Assembly (NCBI RefSeq): GCF_009905375.1 | Contig: NC_133648.1 | Location: 309,892,565-309,956,564, forward strand | Direction: 5' to 3' | From: Apium graveolens | Lineage: Eukaryota > Streptophyta > Magnoliopsida > Apiales > Apiaceae | DNA: 64,000 nucleotides | Part shown: positions 23,611 through 36,499 of the stretch, piece by piece | How the letters are laid out: every line of letters starts with the position of its first letter | How positions within the stretch are numbered: the first letter of the stretch is position 1 | Translations under genes and position numbers: made by a program | Notes under the pieces: model-generated | The model's database searches: none | The model's input: only the letters and a program-made list of their open reading frames with translations | What the model was told of the DNA's origin: nothing

Positions 23611-26037
23611 TATCATTTATTTATTAAAAACCGATGTATTTCACCTTAAATAAGGTTTTAATAGCTTTTTAATTGTGCATAATTAAGAGATTATAAACAA
23701 TTTAAACATATCATACACACTGTGATTATAACCTGTTACATGGTATATTTCAGAAAAATGATATTTATAATAACAATTCACATCATGCCCATAGAGAGCC
23801 GATGTGAAATGGCTATATAGACATTAGTTTCCTAAAAGATGTGATGTATATGTTGGTCTTTTACAACAGTCGTCTAATGTGAGCGATGTTAATGATTATA
23901 ATAGACATCGGTGCATGACTGATGTAAAAAAGATTGGATTTTTTTTAATTAACAAAGACATCGGTTCAGAGCCGTAGTCTTCTAGCTTTAACATCAATCT
24001 GTAATTCTTCTACCCGATGTTATTGATTATTACTTACATCGGTTTTCGGCATAAAATAACACATTGTAATTGTTGTTTTTTCTTATGATAGACATCGGTT
24101 TGTACATTTTAAGTAATGTGTAATATTTAAATATTCAACTAGCCAAATTAACAAATGATCCATACCAAAACTGAAATTCACCAATCATAAACCAAAACTT
24201 TCCAAAGATACAAAAATACAAAAAAATTTAAAGCGAACAAGCTCCAAAACTAGCACTAACATAAAACAAAAGTTAAAACATTGCAAAGTATCCATTATAT
24301 GGTCGCATATATCTCAAAAGCATAATTAGCGCGTTAACTATCATTTGAACAATACCTTACATACTTCATATTTCATAACTAGTCCAATTACGTAAATCAT
24401 TTCTAACATATTAACAATCCATCCATAATTTATCCATATCAAACACCAACCAACAATACGTAGTAGAAGACTACAAAAGCAAATCAAGACTACAAGTACC
24501 AGATCAAGACTACAAGTACCAGCAAAACAGTTACCAGCCAAAAGACCAACTATCCAACAATGTACTGATCAAATATTGTTCCCTTGTCACAGATGAAAAT
24601 TAAACAAACTCTTGGACATATTGAAGAGCTTCGAATTGCACTTCATCAAGTTCCTCGATTGTGTAGGACTTTTGAGTCTTAGCTGCCCACTGCAGAGTAC
24701 AAAATGAGCATAATCAGCATACTACGTATAGATAAGGTGCTTGCAGATTGCAACTAAAGGTACATTTATTACCTTGGTCATGAATTTCATTTTTTTATCT
24801 TCCAATATGTCTTTCATGTAATGCATGACAACGTACGCACACTAGTATCCACCCGGTTGTTTCGGGGATCCCTAATTCAACAAAAAATTAACAATCAATC
24901 ATTCTCAAAATAGATAGAATTTACACAAAAACCCTACTAAATAGAAATGTGCACACATTAATAGTTACGCTAAGGTTCTTAACCTTGGGGTTATTGTTGA
25001 CCAATCCCTTTTTAGCATTATAAGATCTAACCGCTCTGTACAAAATTAGTATGCAGTAGCGTCAAATCTAAAAAATCCTAAATAAAATAGACATCATACA
25101 TATATAAAAAATAGTTTAATAAATATTACCACGTTAATGCTGCTCCAATTTTGGAAAATTTGTCAGATGAGCCAAGGGTTGAAAATGAAGATTTCCGATT
25201 CCCAAATCATTATCAAAATCCAATGATAATTGTTTTAATTTTAAATAAATAAAAATCAGAATTTAAAAAATATAGAGACAGGTTCTACTAATATAATCTG
25301 TACTTATGAAAACGCTAGAACTTACTTATCATTATGAGACATTTGGAATATGCGAAAATATAAGCTTGAAAATCATCATTGAGCTTACAAATGGCCGCTG
25401 GATCAATAAATGCATACATTTCAGATTGTTTTCTCTTACGAACCTCGGTATACAAATACCTACAAATAAAATTACTGATCTTTTTATTATTTTACATTAT
25501 ATAATCCTTTCTTCTTTTTTTATGTCAAAGAAAGAAATAACGGAGTCGAAATGAAGAAGCGAAATGTATTTGTTCTCGAGAATTTATTTAGATCAGGTAA
25601 AACTCATATACACCTAAAATTGCAGTCGCGCACTCAACTGCATTTCAGAAATTACACAACTACCTCATATATTAGTCCTAATAAATCACTTAAAACAACA
25701 TTACTAAAAGATTTGCGAGAATATTAGCACAAATATATCGGCAAAACCACATATCACATAAATAACGAATAATTTATACACATAAATTCACAAAGATACA
25801 CAAGTGCACAAATAATCTGTCAAATACACACACACATGAATCAAAAGATGAAAAAAATCAAATTTAATTGAAAATATACTTACAAATTTAGGGTTCAATT
25901 TGTGTAAAATAAGGCTCGGTTGGTGTAAAACTTGGCTGGATTCGAGTTGTATAACACTTTTCAGGGCTACAGGTTAATCTTTCTTGCTGGATTAAGAAGT
26001 TGTTTAATGGTTGCCTAAATTAGGGGATGTATGGGCC
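23611..26037 (-). mobile_element. Fragment of a CACTA element with Ulp1-like gene, copy 1
   Basis: Minus-strand CACTA 3' part: ACCGATGT/ACATCGGT subterminal repeats (23,627-24,100), then the exons of an Ulp1-like gene (24,602-25,470), then intron and leader-like DNA. No CACTA terminus or target duplication is visible at either edge. The left edge cuts exon 6 of WD40 copy B; the right edge cuts a MITE at about 26,038. The whole unit recurs at 49,136-51,604. Confidence 0.75.
24602..25470 (-). pseudogene. Ulp1-like cysteine protease domain of a CACTA gene, copy 1
   Basis: Read right to left: 25,381-25,466 (VRKRKQSEMYAFIDPAAIC), 25,140-25,235 (NYHWILIMIWESEIFIFNP, keeping the HW pair), 24,978-25,040 (AVRSYNAKKGLVNNNPKV), 24,775-24,870 (KQPGGY, stop, CAYVVMHYMKDI) and 24,602-24,692 (WAAKTQKSYTIEELDEVQF). 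These match the C-half of the second gene in the large CACTA. A stop sits just before the catalytic cysteine, and about 30 bp are missing near 25,350 compared with the second copy. It is not functional. Confidence 0.75.
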
Positions 26038-26300
26038 CTTATTTATAAATCACCATTTTACATGCCCTATACTATTTCTATCAATAAAATATTTGTTTCC
26101 CCCTTTTTTCGAACATCACTTCCTTCTCACCATTTTCATTTGCCCCCCATTATTATTTTAATATATTGTTATTTTAATAATAAGGCAAGAAAGAAGGCAT
26201 GTTGTTGGATTTGATTTGCAAAAACCTTGTTTGAAATCAGCAAGAGATTATATTTTATAATATTTATAGGATTTCTCCTAGGACACTATTGAACTTTCTC
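26038..26300. mobile_element. Truncated MITE, copy 2
   Basis: The right 263 bp of the MITE seen at 22,460-22,828, ending GAACTTTCTC followed by TTA. The left part is cut off by the CACTA fragment. Confidence 0.6.
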
Positions 26301-27505
26301 TTAATCCCTTTAAAACACAAGACCTTGAACTAGTAACTCCAAGTCCTTGATCTTGGAATACACAAGTCATATACACTATCCATTTATATGTAAATATAGT
26401 AATAAACTAAATGAAATTAATAAATTATCCAGGTGGAAGGTATTAATTTGGTTTAAATTTAGTGCCCTACCCTAAGTATTATCACCGTATCAAACAGCTT
26501 GTTTAACAACATCTTGGATGAACTTTATAACAAGACCTTTTAGTTGTCTAACGCCTATTTTCAATTGTCTAACGCCTATTTTCAACAGATATTTCATAGA
26601 ATATAAATGTTATGTATATGTACTAGTAAAGTACACTTTTTTGAATAATTTGGTGTTGTAACTGCCATCAATAACACTTTGACACATCTTCTTGACATAA
26701 GCGGGGGATTAATGATGTTGATTTACACCAAAGCCAGAAGACATGCCCCTCTTAAGTTTCATTCACTAAAAGATGGATGTGTTCTTAAATCCTTCAATTA
26801 TCCCTACTTCACAAAAGAGTGAATTTTATTGGAGTGTTCGAAGAAAAGGTGCTGGTCAAGTAGGAGAATGAAAATCTGCTAATTCTTGATGTATATACTT
26901 ATTTCCTTTATAATAATATGCATGTTCTCTTCTCTATTTCCCTTTGTAACTTGTAATAGTTGGAAATTTTAATGTACAGGTTCTGACGTCTGAGCTGATC
27001 TATGACGCCATCAATGTTCATTTTTCTTCACAACACCCGATTATTCCTGACATTAAGGAAGGAAATAGTAAGTGTCAGGAACTTAGGCGGGGAGGTTGTG
27101 ACTTTATTTAAGGATCACCTTCTGGGGCCTCCTGGTAAAAACTTTAAGAACATTTATGTCGCAGCTCTCCGGGATCTTATTATTTTTTCTGCATGGCTAG
27201 TTTGACCTATGGTCGGCACAAATTGGTAATAAAAATCCTTTTAAATACTTGATGCTAAATATGAATACACCACGTTCGCACACACTGCCGATTCTTAACA
27301 TATAAATTCTGGTAACACCAGTGTTGTAAAAGAATGCAAGTGCAGCGGTAGAAGGTGCAGCTTAAGCAAGCCAATCAAAAACTGAAATGAAGAGATGCAC
27401 TAAAAGACATCACTTCTATCTTTTATGATGAAGAACGCGGCCATGAGATATACACTGCTCAACGTTGTAGCTTGGTCCATGTTTGGTCGAACTAAAAAAG
27501 CTTAG
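26301..27505 (+). pseudogene. WD40-like protein, copy B'
   Basis: Exon 5 (about 26,702-26,889; RRHAPLKFHSLKDGCVLKSF), exon 6 (26,981 to about 27,230; SMTPSMFIFLHNTRLFLTLR, then GGEVVTLFKDHLLGPPG) and the rear of exon 7 (about 27,312-27,500). Compared with other copies it lost about 23 bp at the start of exon 6 and the first part of exon 7. The exon 7 loss is shared with copy E' at 52.8 kb. A 22-bp phrase TTGTCTAACGCCTATTTTCA is duplicated in tandem at 26,546-26,585. Confidence 0.6.
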
Positions 27506-29059
27506 TGATATAAACACACTACTAACTTGTAACAATGCTTTCATCTGAAGCTTCGGTCATGGTCTAACTTGTGTTGATCACCATCTTTTATTAAATTATA
27601 TATAAAATTTTAATAAATACAAAAAATTTCAAAAGAAAATATATTTGTAAAAGTTTATAATTTATTATATTTGTCAATAAGTGAAAATCAAGTCTAATTT
27701 TTCCTAAAAATATTGCTTTCAGTCAATATATAACTATAAACGGCTAAATCCAAGTAAAATTCTTTTTCATAATATAATCAACTAGAATTATAATTAATTT
27801 TCCAATTCATTACCCCTCCTAAATATATTAAAAAGAGTTTCCCACCCGCCTAAGAACATAATAAGCACAATCAATAAGTAGAATCATATTTAACCAATAA
27901 ATACTACCTAATTCCTCAATTATGAAATTAGTTACTAACAACCAATTCCATTGGATGGACTGGTGATTAAATAAAAATCAATATTATAACTCAAACTAAC
28001 AACCGAGATCGGTATAGGTATAATTATTGATTAATATTAAATAATGCACTTACATATATATTTATGACAGCATACTCAATTAGTGATCACATTATATAAT
28101 TTTGCGATTCTCGGTAATTTAGTAATTATTTATGTGTAACTTCTTGATAGGCCCTAAATAGTTATAATATAATTTATTGTTATGTATAGGTCAGAGAACC
28201 GTCTTTTACAGAATTTCATCGAGAACCCATGTAATTCTATCCATGTTTCCTTCTCATAGAATGCAATCCCAAAATGTAAAAGTTTATTTAAAATTTATAA
28301 AATTTCATAGTACTGTATAATGATAATTATATTAGAATATTATAAAAAGTTTAACACTTAAAATCTGATAAAAAAACTATTGATTTTAACTTTAATACCA
28401 TTGAAGAATAATTTTGGATAAATGTGATTCTACTACATAATCATTTTAAACTATTTCATTAATGTTAATTGATTTTTAAATAAAATTTTTGTGTAACTTA
28501 GGTATATATATATTCAATTCAAATTTGTCATGTCTAGAATTAGTATCAAGTGCACATCAACATCAAATTTAAACATTTATTTTTACATCACCTCCAACCT
28601 TCATTTCATCTCATCATATATATAATACATATGTGTAATTTTCTTCACATTCATCTCCCAACACCACAAATTTCCGCAAAACGTCATTCATAATCGTCAT
28701 TTTTCAAGAGTTCCGAAAAAGTCATCAGTATTTTATATATACACCATATATATCTTATATTCATTAAGGGCATAAATATGCGGTTATTTTTATTTTATGA
28801 TGTGGTTTCATCATTATAGTATGATAAATTTAGTGACTTGCACATAAAATTTTGTAATTTGGATAAATTTTTTATGATTGACATTTATTTTAGTGATTCA
28901 ACAACTTGTGATGTGGTATAGTTTAATTAAATTTGGTAATTTTCATGGCAGTGGGTGGTAGTTATGGTGGTTTGATAGTGGTGATGGTGGCATGCTAACG
29001 GATGGGTAGGTGGGGTCGACGTTGATATCATTGATAGTATTAATAATCGTTGTGGTTGG
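27506..29059. other. Duplicated non-coding block
   Basis: No gene. The stretch 27,660-27,920 matches 53,575-53,870, and 27,960-29,060 matches 44,740-46,470. These pairings show that two larger blocks were copied and now lie in swapped order in the two places. Confidence 0.6.
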
Positions 29060-30470
29060 TCATTATCTATGTTTAATTTTTTGGTGTTTGATTTTAATTT
29101 TAGTGATTTTTAATAATTTATTAGTTTTGATTTTAATTAAGGGGTGTCACTAATTAACCCCTAAATATATATCATTTCACATTAATTTTTTTAAAAAATG
29201 AGTTAATATTCAATATCTCCATACTTCAAATATATATCCCTTATATCTAAGTATACTAGGGTATACCTTGGTAAAACTAAAAAAAAATGTCACACACAAC
29301 TAGATGGAAATAAATTAAATTCAAATCACAAGTCAAGAATATGCAATTAAAATTAATTAACGAAATTAATCATGAAGGTCAAACAACTTGTATAATCAAT
29401 AAAAGTAATATTATAACCCAATAAGAAATAAAGGTGACTTATATGTCTCTAAAATATAAGATAGCCTCATCATACAAGAGACGCCGTAGTTATTGAAGAG
29501 AAATTTGCTCCACCTGCATGTTGTGCTAGGAGAGTGCGAATTTATTTCGAGGATAAAACATAAACAAGAAATTTGTCACGAGGAAAAGTTCAACGGAGGC
29601 CACACCTCAATTCACATGGAAAATCATGTAGGCGTGTATAAATAGGCTTAACAAATTATCTCCAGATTTGAATAACCAGATGGAAATTCATAAAACTATT
29701 CGATATAGATTATACGATACTGATCCAAAATTCAATCGAATCCACAATCTAAAAATTATTTAAACCAAAAATTTAAGAGATAAATAATCTGAAGTATTAT
29801 ATCTAATTGTAAGCAGAAACCGATCAAAACCAAATAATAAATTGTTTGAACAGAATTTGACTTAAAGTACGAGATCGAATATGTATCTATATCTGAATTT
29901 TAAAAATTGAATAAAACTGAATTTCAGTTTAGTTGTTATAATTTTAAAGAGTCATAACTTATATTTCATATTAATTAAACTATGTTTAAGTTAATAAATT
30001 ATCTTTTCATCGGAAAATTTTGTGTTCAAGATGATGTTTCTGTATAAAAATAACTTAATCGGAATTTTTTCTGATAATTTTATTTACGAGTTAAACCCGA
30101 ACCTAACCCAATTCAATATAATATGAACTTGATGTAATTATACGATAACAGAAAACTGATGTGATCCGAAAGCAATTCAATTTTGTAAATCTTCTTGTCT
30201 ATGTTTATGAACTTGATGTAATTATACGATAATAGAAAACTGATGTGATCCGAAAGCAATTCAATTTTGTAAATCTTCTTGTCTATGTTTGTATATGCGA
30301 GAAAAAAACTAGAAAAAGAGGTTATCTAGGTTTTTTTCACTGAAATCAATCAGATTATGTGAATTGTCATATTTATGTTTGTATATGGGCGAAAAAAATT
30401 GAAGAAGAGGTTAGCTAGCTAGGTTTTTTCACTGTCATTCTCTATATGTCTATCTTGGAGTATATATGTA
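29060..30470. repeat. Repeat block X, copy 2, with an 84-bp tandem duplication
   Basis: Homologous to 1,603-2,625 and 46,975-48,310. It contains a local duplication at 30,123-30,290: two 84-bp units starting ATGAACTTGATGTAATTATA with one visible mismatch, absent from the other two copies. No gene. Confidence 0.7.
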
Positions 30471-31261
30471 GAGCCTAATTGACTTGCTTTGGATGGCTTG
30501 TGTCTAAGACATTGACTCTGCTGCTCAAGCCCTTTAAAATGCATGACCATCAAGGTGCAACTCAAAGTCCTTGATCTTTATGTAGACAGTACACAAGTCA
30601 TAGACACCATTCATTTATATAAAAATATAGTAATGAACTTTATAACAACACACCTTGCAGTTGTCTAACACCTATTTTAAGAGATATTTCTTAAAATATA
30701 ATTTTTTATACTTTAAGGAACGAAACAGTAGCTGTCTGGAACATAAGTGGAGGTTGTGAATTTATTTAACGATCACCTTCTTGGGTCTCCTGGTAGAAGC
30801 TTTAAGAACATTTATGTCACAGCTCGCCAGGATCTTATTATGTTTTTCTGCATGGCTCATTTAGTGACCTATGGTTGGGACAAAATGGTAAACATCCTTT
30901 TCAATACCTGATACTAAATATTAATACACCACGTTCGCACGCACACACTGCCGATTAATTCTTAACATATGAATTATATATATTGCATTTCATGTATTTT
31001 TGTGCAGCTGGGTCAATAAAGATCAGCAGTATCTTGACCCGTAAATGCCTTGCCAAGATCAATGCTCGTAACACCAGTGTGATAAAAGAATGCAAGTGCA
31101 GTGGTAGAAAGTGCAACTTAAGCAAGCCAATCAAAGGTACTGAAATCAAGAGCACTGTTGAAGGTGCACTAAAAGACATCACTTATGTCTTTTATGATGA
31201 AGAACGCCGTGAGATATACACTGGTCAACGGGGTGGCTTGGTCCATGTTTGGTGGAACTAA
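30471..31261 (+). pseudogene. WD40-like protein, copy C (exons 6-7)
   Basis: Exon 5 and the front of exon 6 are deleted: the text jumps from TTTATACTTT to AAGGAACGAAAC at about 30,716. Exon 7 (31,008-31,261) is the best preserved in the window: AGSIKISSILTRKCLAKIN, then DITYVFYDEERREIYTGQR and a natural-looking end GLVHVWWN plus stop at 31,259-31,261, matching the family's C-terminus. The upstream loss still makes it a pseudogene. Confidence 0.65.
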
Positions 31262-32230
31262 AGCAGCTCGATCTCATTGCTCTAAAGACTACAAGGCCAA
31301 ATCTAGACATGTGCAACTAAAGGAGTTCTCATTAGCTGAAAAACTACAACTGTTGTACTATATTTACTTAATTACAAATACATCACGGTAAAATGTAATT
31401 GTTGCTAAAACTCAATTATAAGATGATATAATTAGGCCGGTACTCAGTGTTTTGACCTTGCAGCAACGTGTACTTATTAATATTCTAATGTTTATCAATA
31501 TTTTTCGTACAAATGCAGGAAATATATAGATAGACTTTTTGAAACATAAGCACTTTGAATTGCATTACTATTTTTATATTTAGATTGGTAGAAATATATA
31601 TGTATTTTTAATTTAAATTTAACTTGCTGTAGGCCTCCTTTCTTTCTACTAAAGTAACTTAAAATTTCTTGAATTTAAAATAAGTTATAGTGTTAGATTT
31701 GGTGTATGATAGGTTTACTATATTTTAAACTACTAACTTCAAGTTACATAACTTTTGTAGTTAACACAAAAAGGGTGTTATCAAACTCCAAAGTGATTAT
31801 TACAAGTTAACTAGCTATTTAATATAAAAATATTAGTTACTTACCAAAATTAATAACTTAACCTCTAGTTGCATATCAATAAACCAAACACATATATTTA
31901 GTTATCTTGAAACTTGTAATTTGAACTCACAAAGTTAAGTTCCTACATAATTATAAAAGTTGATGAAACTAATAGTATTTTGTGTAAATTCACCTAAATA
32001 CCATTCTTTTTCTTTTTCGTTTTATATTATATAGTTTATATCTTAATCATAATTAGTGTCACGTATAGATTTTTAAATTAACATAATATAAATATTTAAT
32101 AGACATAGAAATGCACTAAATTTTTATGTATTTTAAAAGTTATTAAAAAAGTATTCTTCAACACATTTTATATATTTCTCATTAACAAATTTGAACTGTA
32201 TTTTATATTAAAATTTATGCATACACGCTA

Positions 32231-32282
<52 letters not shown>

Positions 32283-32400
32283 ATAATTGTAATTATCTTT
32301 TTTGAATCAAAATGTCTTATTATTATTCTTAAAAACATTTAAAATATATATATTTAGATAAATATATATATATATATGTATATATATATGAAAAAGGAGA
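31262..32400. other. 3' flank of copy C with the CACTA empty site and (TTA)n
   Basis: Matches 3,990-4,717 joined to 21,744-22,010. The junction near 32,030-32,040 (TTATATTATATAGTTTATATC) corresponds to the site where the large CACTA sits in the other copy. A long (ATT)n microsatellite occupies 32,227-32,280. No gene. Confidence 0.7.
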
Positions 32401-34070
32401 TTAATTTTTCCTAAGAAAATTAAAGTAGTACAATTGCAATTATTATAGGGAAATTTATTTTAAAAATTAAATAAATTATTAATAAAGATGTGCAGAAGAA
32501 CAAAACATGTAAATAAAGTACAAATAAATCATAAATCTCTCCTTTCTTGAACTATTTTTTTAAGGGTCCATTCTCGAACATAGTATTACAAAAAATGGTA
32601 ACTTTTACCAAAAAAACATAGTTATGCGGTTACCGTTAACTTCATTTAGAAAAAGGCTCAAATTAGTTTATTTTGAAGATAACAAATAGAGTACTCAAAA
32701 ATTTAATTTAGATGAATAGAGAGCAACTCTTAGGGTTAAAAAAAGAGGATTACGGTTAATGCACGTCATTATTGCCACTATATTAGATAAAACCCTATAT
32801 TCTATAAGGCACTAACTTTAATATCCCGTAATTTTTAGAATAATAATAATATTAGTAGGATATTAGGAAAAAGGAGGTAAGATTTGATAAAGATTAGGAT
32901 TTAAAATTGAATTAGACTAATGGGCCTAAAATTTTGATCAAATTCTAATATGGATAATTTGGAGGTTAAGATATAGGGTTTTGTATCATCATAAATACAC
33001 TATATTCGTATTTCTCATTTTTAATATCAAAATTCGTATTGCTCTTTTACACAAAAATCGGCACTTTTGTAAAATTCGTAGAATATCATCGTAAGTCGGA
33101 ATTCGTTGATTATGGACTTTTCGAAAAAATCATTTCGTTCTCTACAACTTTTGTGGTTCATCTTTTCCAAGAAAATGTTATTTAAAAGGTTAAAAAGGCT
33201 AAATCATAATCTGATCAGAATTCATGGAGATATTAGAGATTTGAGATGTGCATGTATTGTTGAGATACTATTGATCGAATATGTGTTCCAATGTGATTTA
33301 TCTGTGTGCGTGATTGAGCTAAGTAACATTTTGTTGCTCCGTACCATTTGTTTACTTACATGTTCTGTAAGTGATTATCCATTGCTCCGTATATTTTGAA
33401 ACATGAATTATCTATTTGATTACGTAGGTGAATCTTTATTGCTCCGTATGTATTGTATAATGTGCCTAATTATGTGTGATTAGATGTTCTCCAATATTTG
33501 TTTAACTATTATAAGTATGACATGGATATATGATTAATAAGATAATGTATTTTTGGAAATCCCCAGTTATAGTAATGTATAAATTAGAACTTGATCACTG
33601 GCAGTGTGATAAATAGAACTTGGAACTAATTTGTGCACGTTTTGGAACACATCTATACCTTTTCAAGCTTTGGTTTCACTTGAAGAGGGACGTAAACTAG
33701 CCCCCTCATCGAATAAGAATAAGAACCCGGTCACTTGGGAAGTGTGGCTTAAAGTATAAGATGTCGGTCACTCGCAAAGTGTGACATAAGGTGTGATTTC
33801 GGATTGTGGGACTAATGATAAGAATTTATTATTAAGATTTATTGATTGATTAAGAATTTATTATGTGGATTATAAAATATTTCTTGTTCCTCGCTTTGAT
33901 AATAGTTATTGATTATATCGTGTGCATATTTGTTCACCTTGTTATCGAATATATGTCTGATTTTGTGTGATCTGTGTTATTCTTAAATTCTAATTAGGTT
34001 ATTAAGCATGATAAGAACATACCTCAAACTGTGTTTGTGAATAATAAGGGCTATGGTGAGAGAGATGTTG
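32401..34070. other. Unassigned DNA upstream of a gypsy fragment
   Basis: No recognisable coding region. Phrases such as TTGCTCCGTA (three times, 33,330-33,450) and GGTCACTTGGGAAGTGTGG / GGTCACTCGCAAAGTGTG (33,730-33,790) recur. It could be long-terminal-repeat or leader DNA of the Ty3/gypsy element, but I found no TG..CA borders or primer-binding site. Confidence 0.3.
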
Positions 34071-34074
34071 TTGG

Positions 34075-34940
34075 TATGGGCCTACAACTAGAATGATTTT
34101 AGAGGTTCGTAGCTTTGATGGGCTTGCAACTTTATATAGGGCGCTTCATCAAAGATTTTAGCACTATAGCGTCACCTATTATGGAATATACGAAGAAATA
34201 AAAGTTTAACTGAAGTGAAGAGGCAGATACCAGTTTTTCTATATTAAAGCAAAAATTATGTATTGCACCTTTTTTAGCTTTACTAAGTTTTGAAAAGTTG
34301 TTCGAGGTTGATTTTGATGCTAGTGGTGTGGGGATTGGTGTTGTTTTATATCACGAACACAAGCTTATATAGTATTTTAGTGAGAAGCATAGTGACGCGA
34401 GGCAAAAGTTGAGTAACTATTATATAAAATTCTATTCAGTTGTGCAAGCTTTGAAAGTATCGGAGCACTATCTTGTGGGTAAAGAATTTATTCTTTATTA
34501 TGATCACGAAGCTTTAAAATATTTGAACAGCCAAAAACGGATTAGTAAAGACATGCACACGATATTGTGGCTGATGCCCTAAGTCATCGAGAAAGATTGT
34601 TAGTCACGTTGCAACAAGAAATTATTGGGATTGAAGTTTTAAAATATTATTACGTTGGTGATGAGGACTTTGGAAATATTTGGGGAAGTTGCACTACCAG
34701 GCACCTTTCACCTTTGGAAATTTTTTTATTGCATGGCAATCAGCTTCGTCTTGCTCGAACATTTTTACAAGAAGAGGTCATTTGGGATTTGCATGAGGGA
34801 GGGCTTGCTAGCCATCTTGAAAGGGATAAAACAATCACGGCGGTTCGTGAATATTTTTTTAGCCGCATTTACTTCGAGATATTACAAGGTATGTGGAAAA
34901 TTTGTTATATTTGTTAAACTTTCGAAGGGAAGTCTCAAAA
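34075..34940 (+). pseudogene. Ty3/gypsy pol fragment (RT end, RNase H, integrase start)
   Basis: Broken frames read: EVRSFDGLATLY (34,101, RT thumb region), [30 protein letters not shown] (34,310, RNase H start), YFSEKHSDARQKLSNY, HYLVGKEFILYYDHEALKYL (34,470), ADALSHRERLLVTLQQEIIG (34,570, with about 40 codons missing before it) and FLLHGNQLRLARTFLQEEVI with GGLASHLERDK (34,720-34,820, the integrase zinc-binding region). Several stops and shifts. The text ends at 34,940 where a CACTA element begins; integrase is not resumed on the far side. Confidence 0.85.
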
Positions 34941-35494
34941 CACTACACCATAGATGGCCTATCGCAATAATTTAATCATGAGTGTTACAAAATTATGTTA
35001 CCTTAGGTATGCCCATCTTAGCCTACCGCAACGTAGTATTTTTGATGTTACAATAGCCTTTGTAACATGTTACTATAGCATCAAAGTGTTATATATGGTA
35101 ACATGTGAAAATTTATGTTATAATAGGCTTTTAATGGATAAAAAAAATAATATTTTACAAATAATTAAATATATATAATTATTTGACTTGAAAAATATCA
35201 ATTTTGATAATATAATTAAATAATAATATTAAGATTAGCTAAGATTGATAAAATATTTTTTTGTTAATTTTGTAAACTGTACTAATTAGTGGCTGATAAT
35301 TTTTTATTAATAAAAAATTTGAGCCATATTTAAACTTAAAAATTTATCAAAAATAAAATAAAATTAGGAGTAGTTTTTTGGAATGTACTTGGGCTCTTAG
35401 CGAGGCGGGCTCTCAAATTATTTGAGAAGACTAACCCGGGTAAAATTTCAGACAAAGTTAAAATTTGAGGCGGGCTCTCAAATTATTTGGGCTA

Positions 35495-35760
35495 AACTTC
35501 TCTCACACAGTCGCTCTCTCAATCGCTCTCTCAATCTAAACTTTTCTCTCTCAATCTCCCTCTCAGCTTTCAATTGAATTAGATTAGTTTAATTGGAGCT
35601 AGGATTTTGTATTGGTAATATCTCACAAATTCCAGTCAGGGTTTTTAATTGGAATTGGGGTTTTTTAATTGGAATTGGGAGTCAAATCAGCTTGCGATCT
35701 ACATTAAGGTACAGTTATATAGCCTCTCGCTCTCCCTCTCCCTCTCTATCTCTTTCTGAT
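35495..35760 (+). promoter_or_regulatory. Pyrimidine-rich leader of CACTA copy 1
   Basis: CTCTCTCAATCGCTCTCTCA-type tracts (35,510-35,570), a second block CTCGCTCTCCCTCTCCCTCT (35,726), and GGGTTTTTAATTGGAATTGG between them. The matching place in copy 2 (56,940-57,050) has the same character, so it is likely the transcribed leader of the element family. Confidence 0.4.
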
Positions 35761-36499
35761 TTTGTGTGTATGTTATGGTTTTGGTTTATTTTGTAAGAAT
35801 CAAGTTCGTTAACAATCTCCATGTTTGTTTAAATTTTCATTTGGCGGTTTATTTTCTGAGATTTGTAATGGTTTGGAGATTTATTTTTAAATGATTTAGT
35901 TGATATAGCGGTGAGCGTAATATTAACGTTGTTAGTTGTCATTAGAGATATATTATAATTTAGAATGTAAATATGTATATATATGTTCAACATCTCAAAA
36001 TTCAGTTACCAGTCAATTTTAAGCAGTAATTCTTGATTTGATAAACTGCCAATCTGATAAAATTTGAACTTCTGCGTTAATTACCCACACAGGCTTTATT
36101 GAATTTTTTGGGCACGTCATTTCATATATGCTACTAGAATTTGTTTTTTCAGCGTGTATGTATACTACCGTTTTTGTGTGTGGCTTCATATCATAGTTTC
36201 TATGTTTGAACTCAACTATATAATTCACAGATTGTTCTCGAGTTTTGTATATGGTTTATAGAACATAATTGACGTGAAGATCATGTATCAGGCTATTCTA
36301 TAGGGGTTTTCTCAGCGCCAATATAATTTATTGAATAGATTATTTACTATATTTTACTTTTACAAGAGTTGTCCAAACTACTGCTGCATGAATATTTATT
36401 CTAATGATTTTAGCCATCTATAAAAATATTGCATTATGTGACACTGTCTTAGAAGATTTGGGTTTCTTTCAATTTGATGTTGTTAAATTTTTTTTCAGT
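35761..36499. other. Probable leader intron of CACTA copy 1
   Basis: AT-rich DNA without supported coding regions, ending in TTTTTTTTCAG at about 36,500, a strong acceptor. Confidence 0.35.

Noticed and set aside
33106..33399. 97-codon frame upstream of the gypsy fragment
   Set aside because: Hydrophobic residues reflect AT-rich codons; no domain or family pattern is visible.
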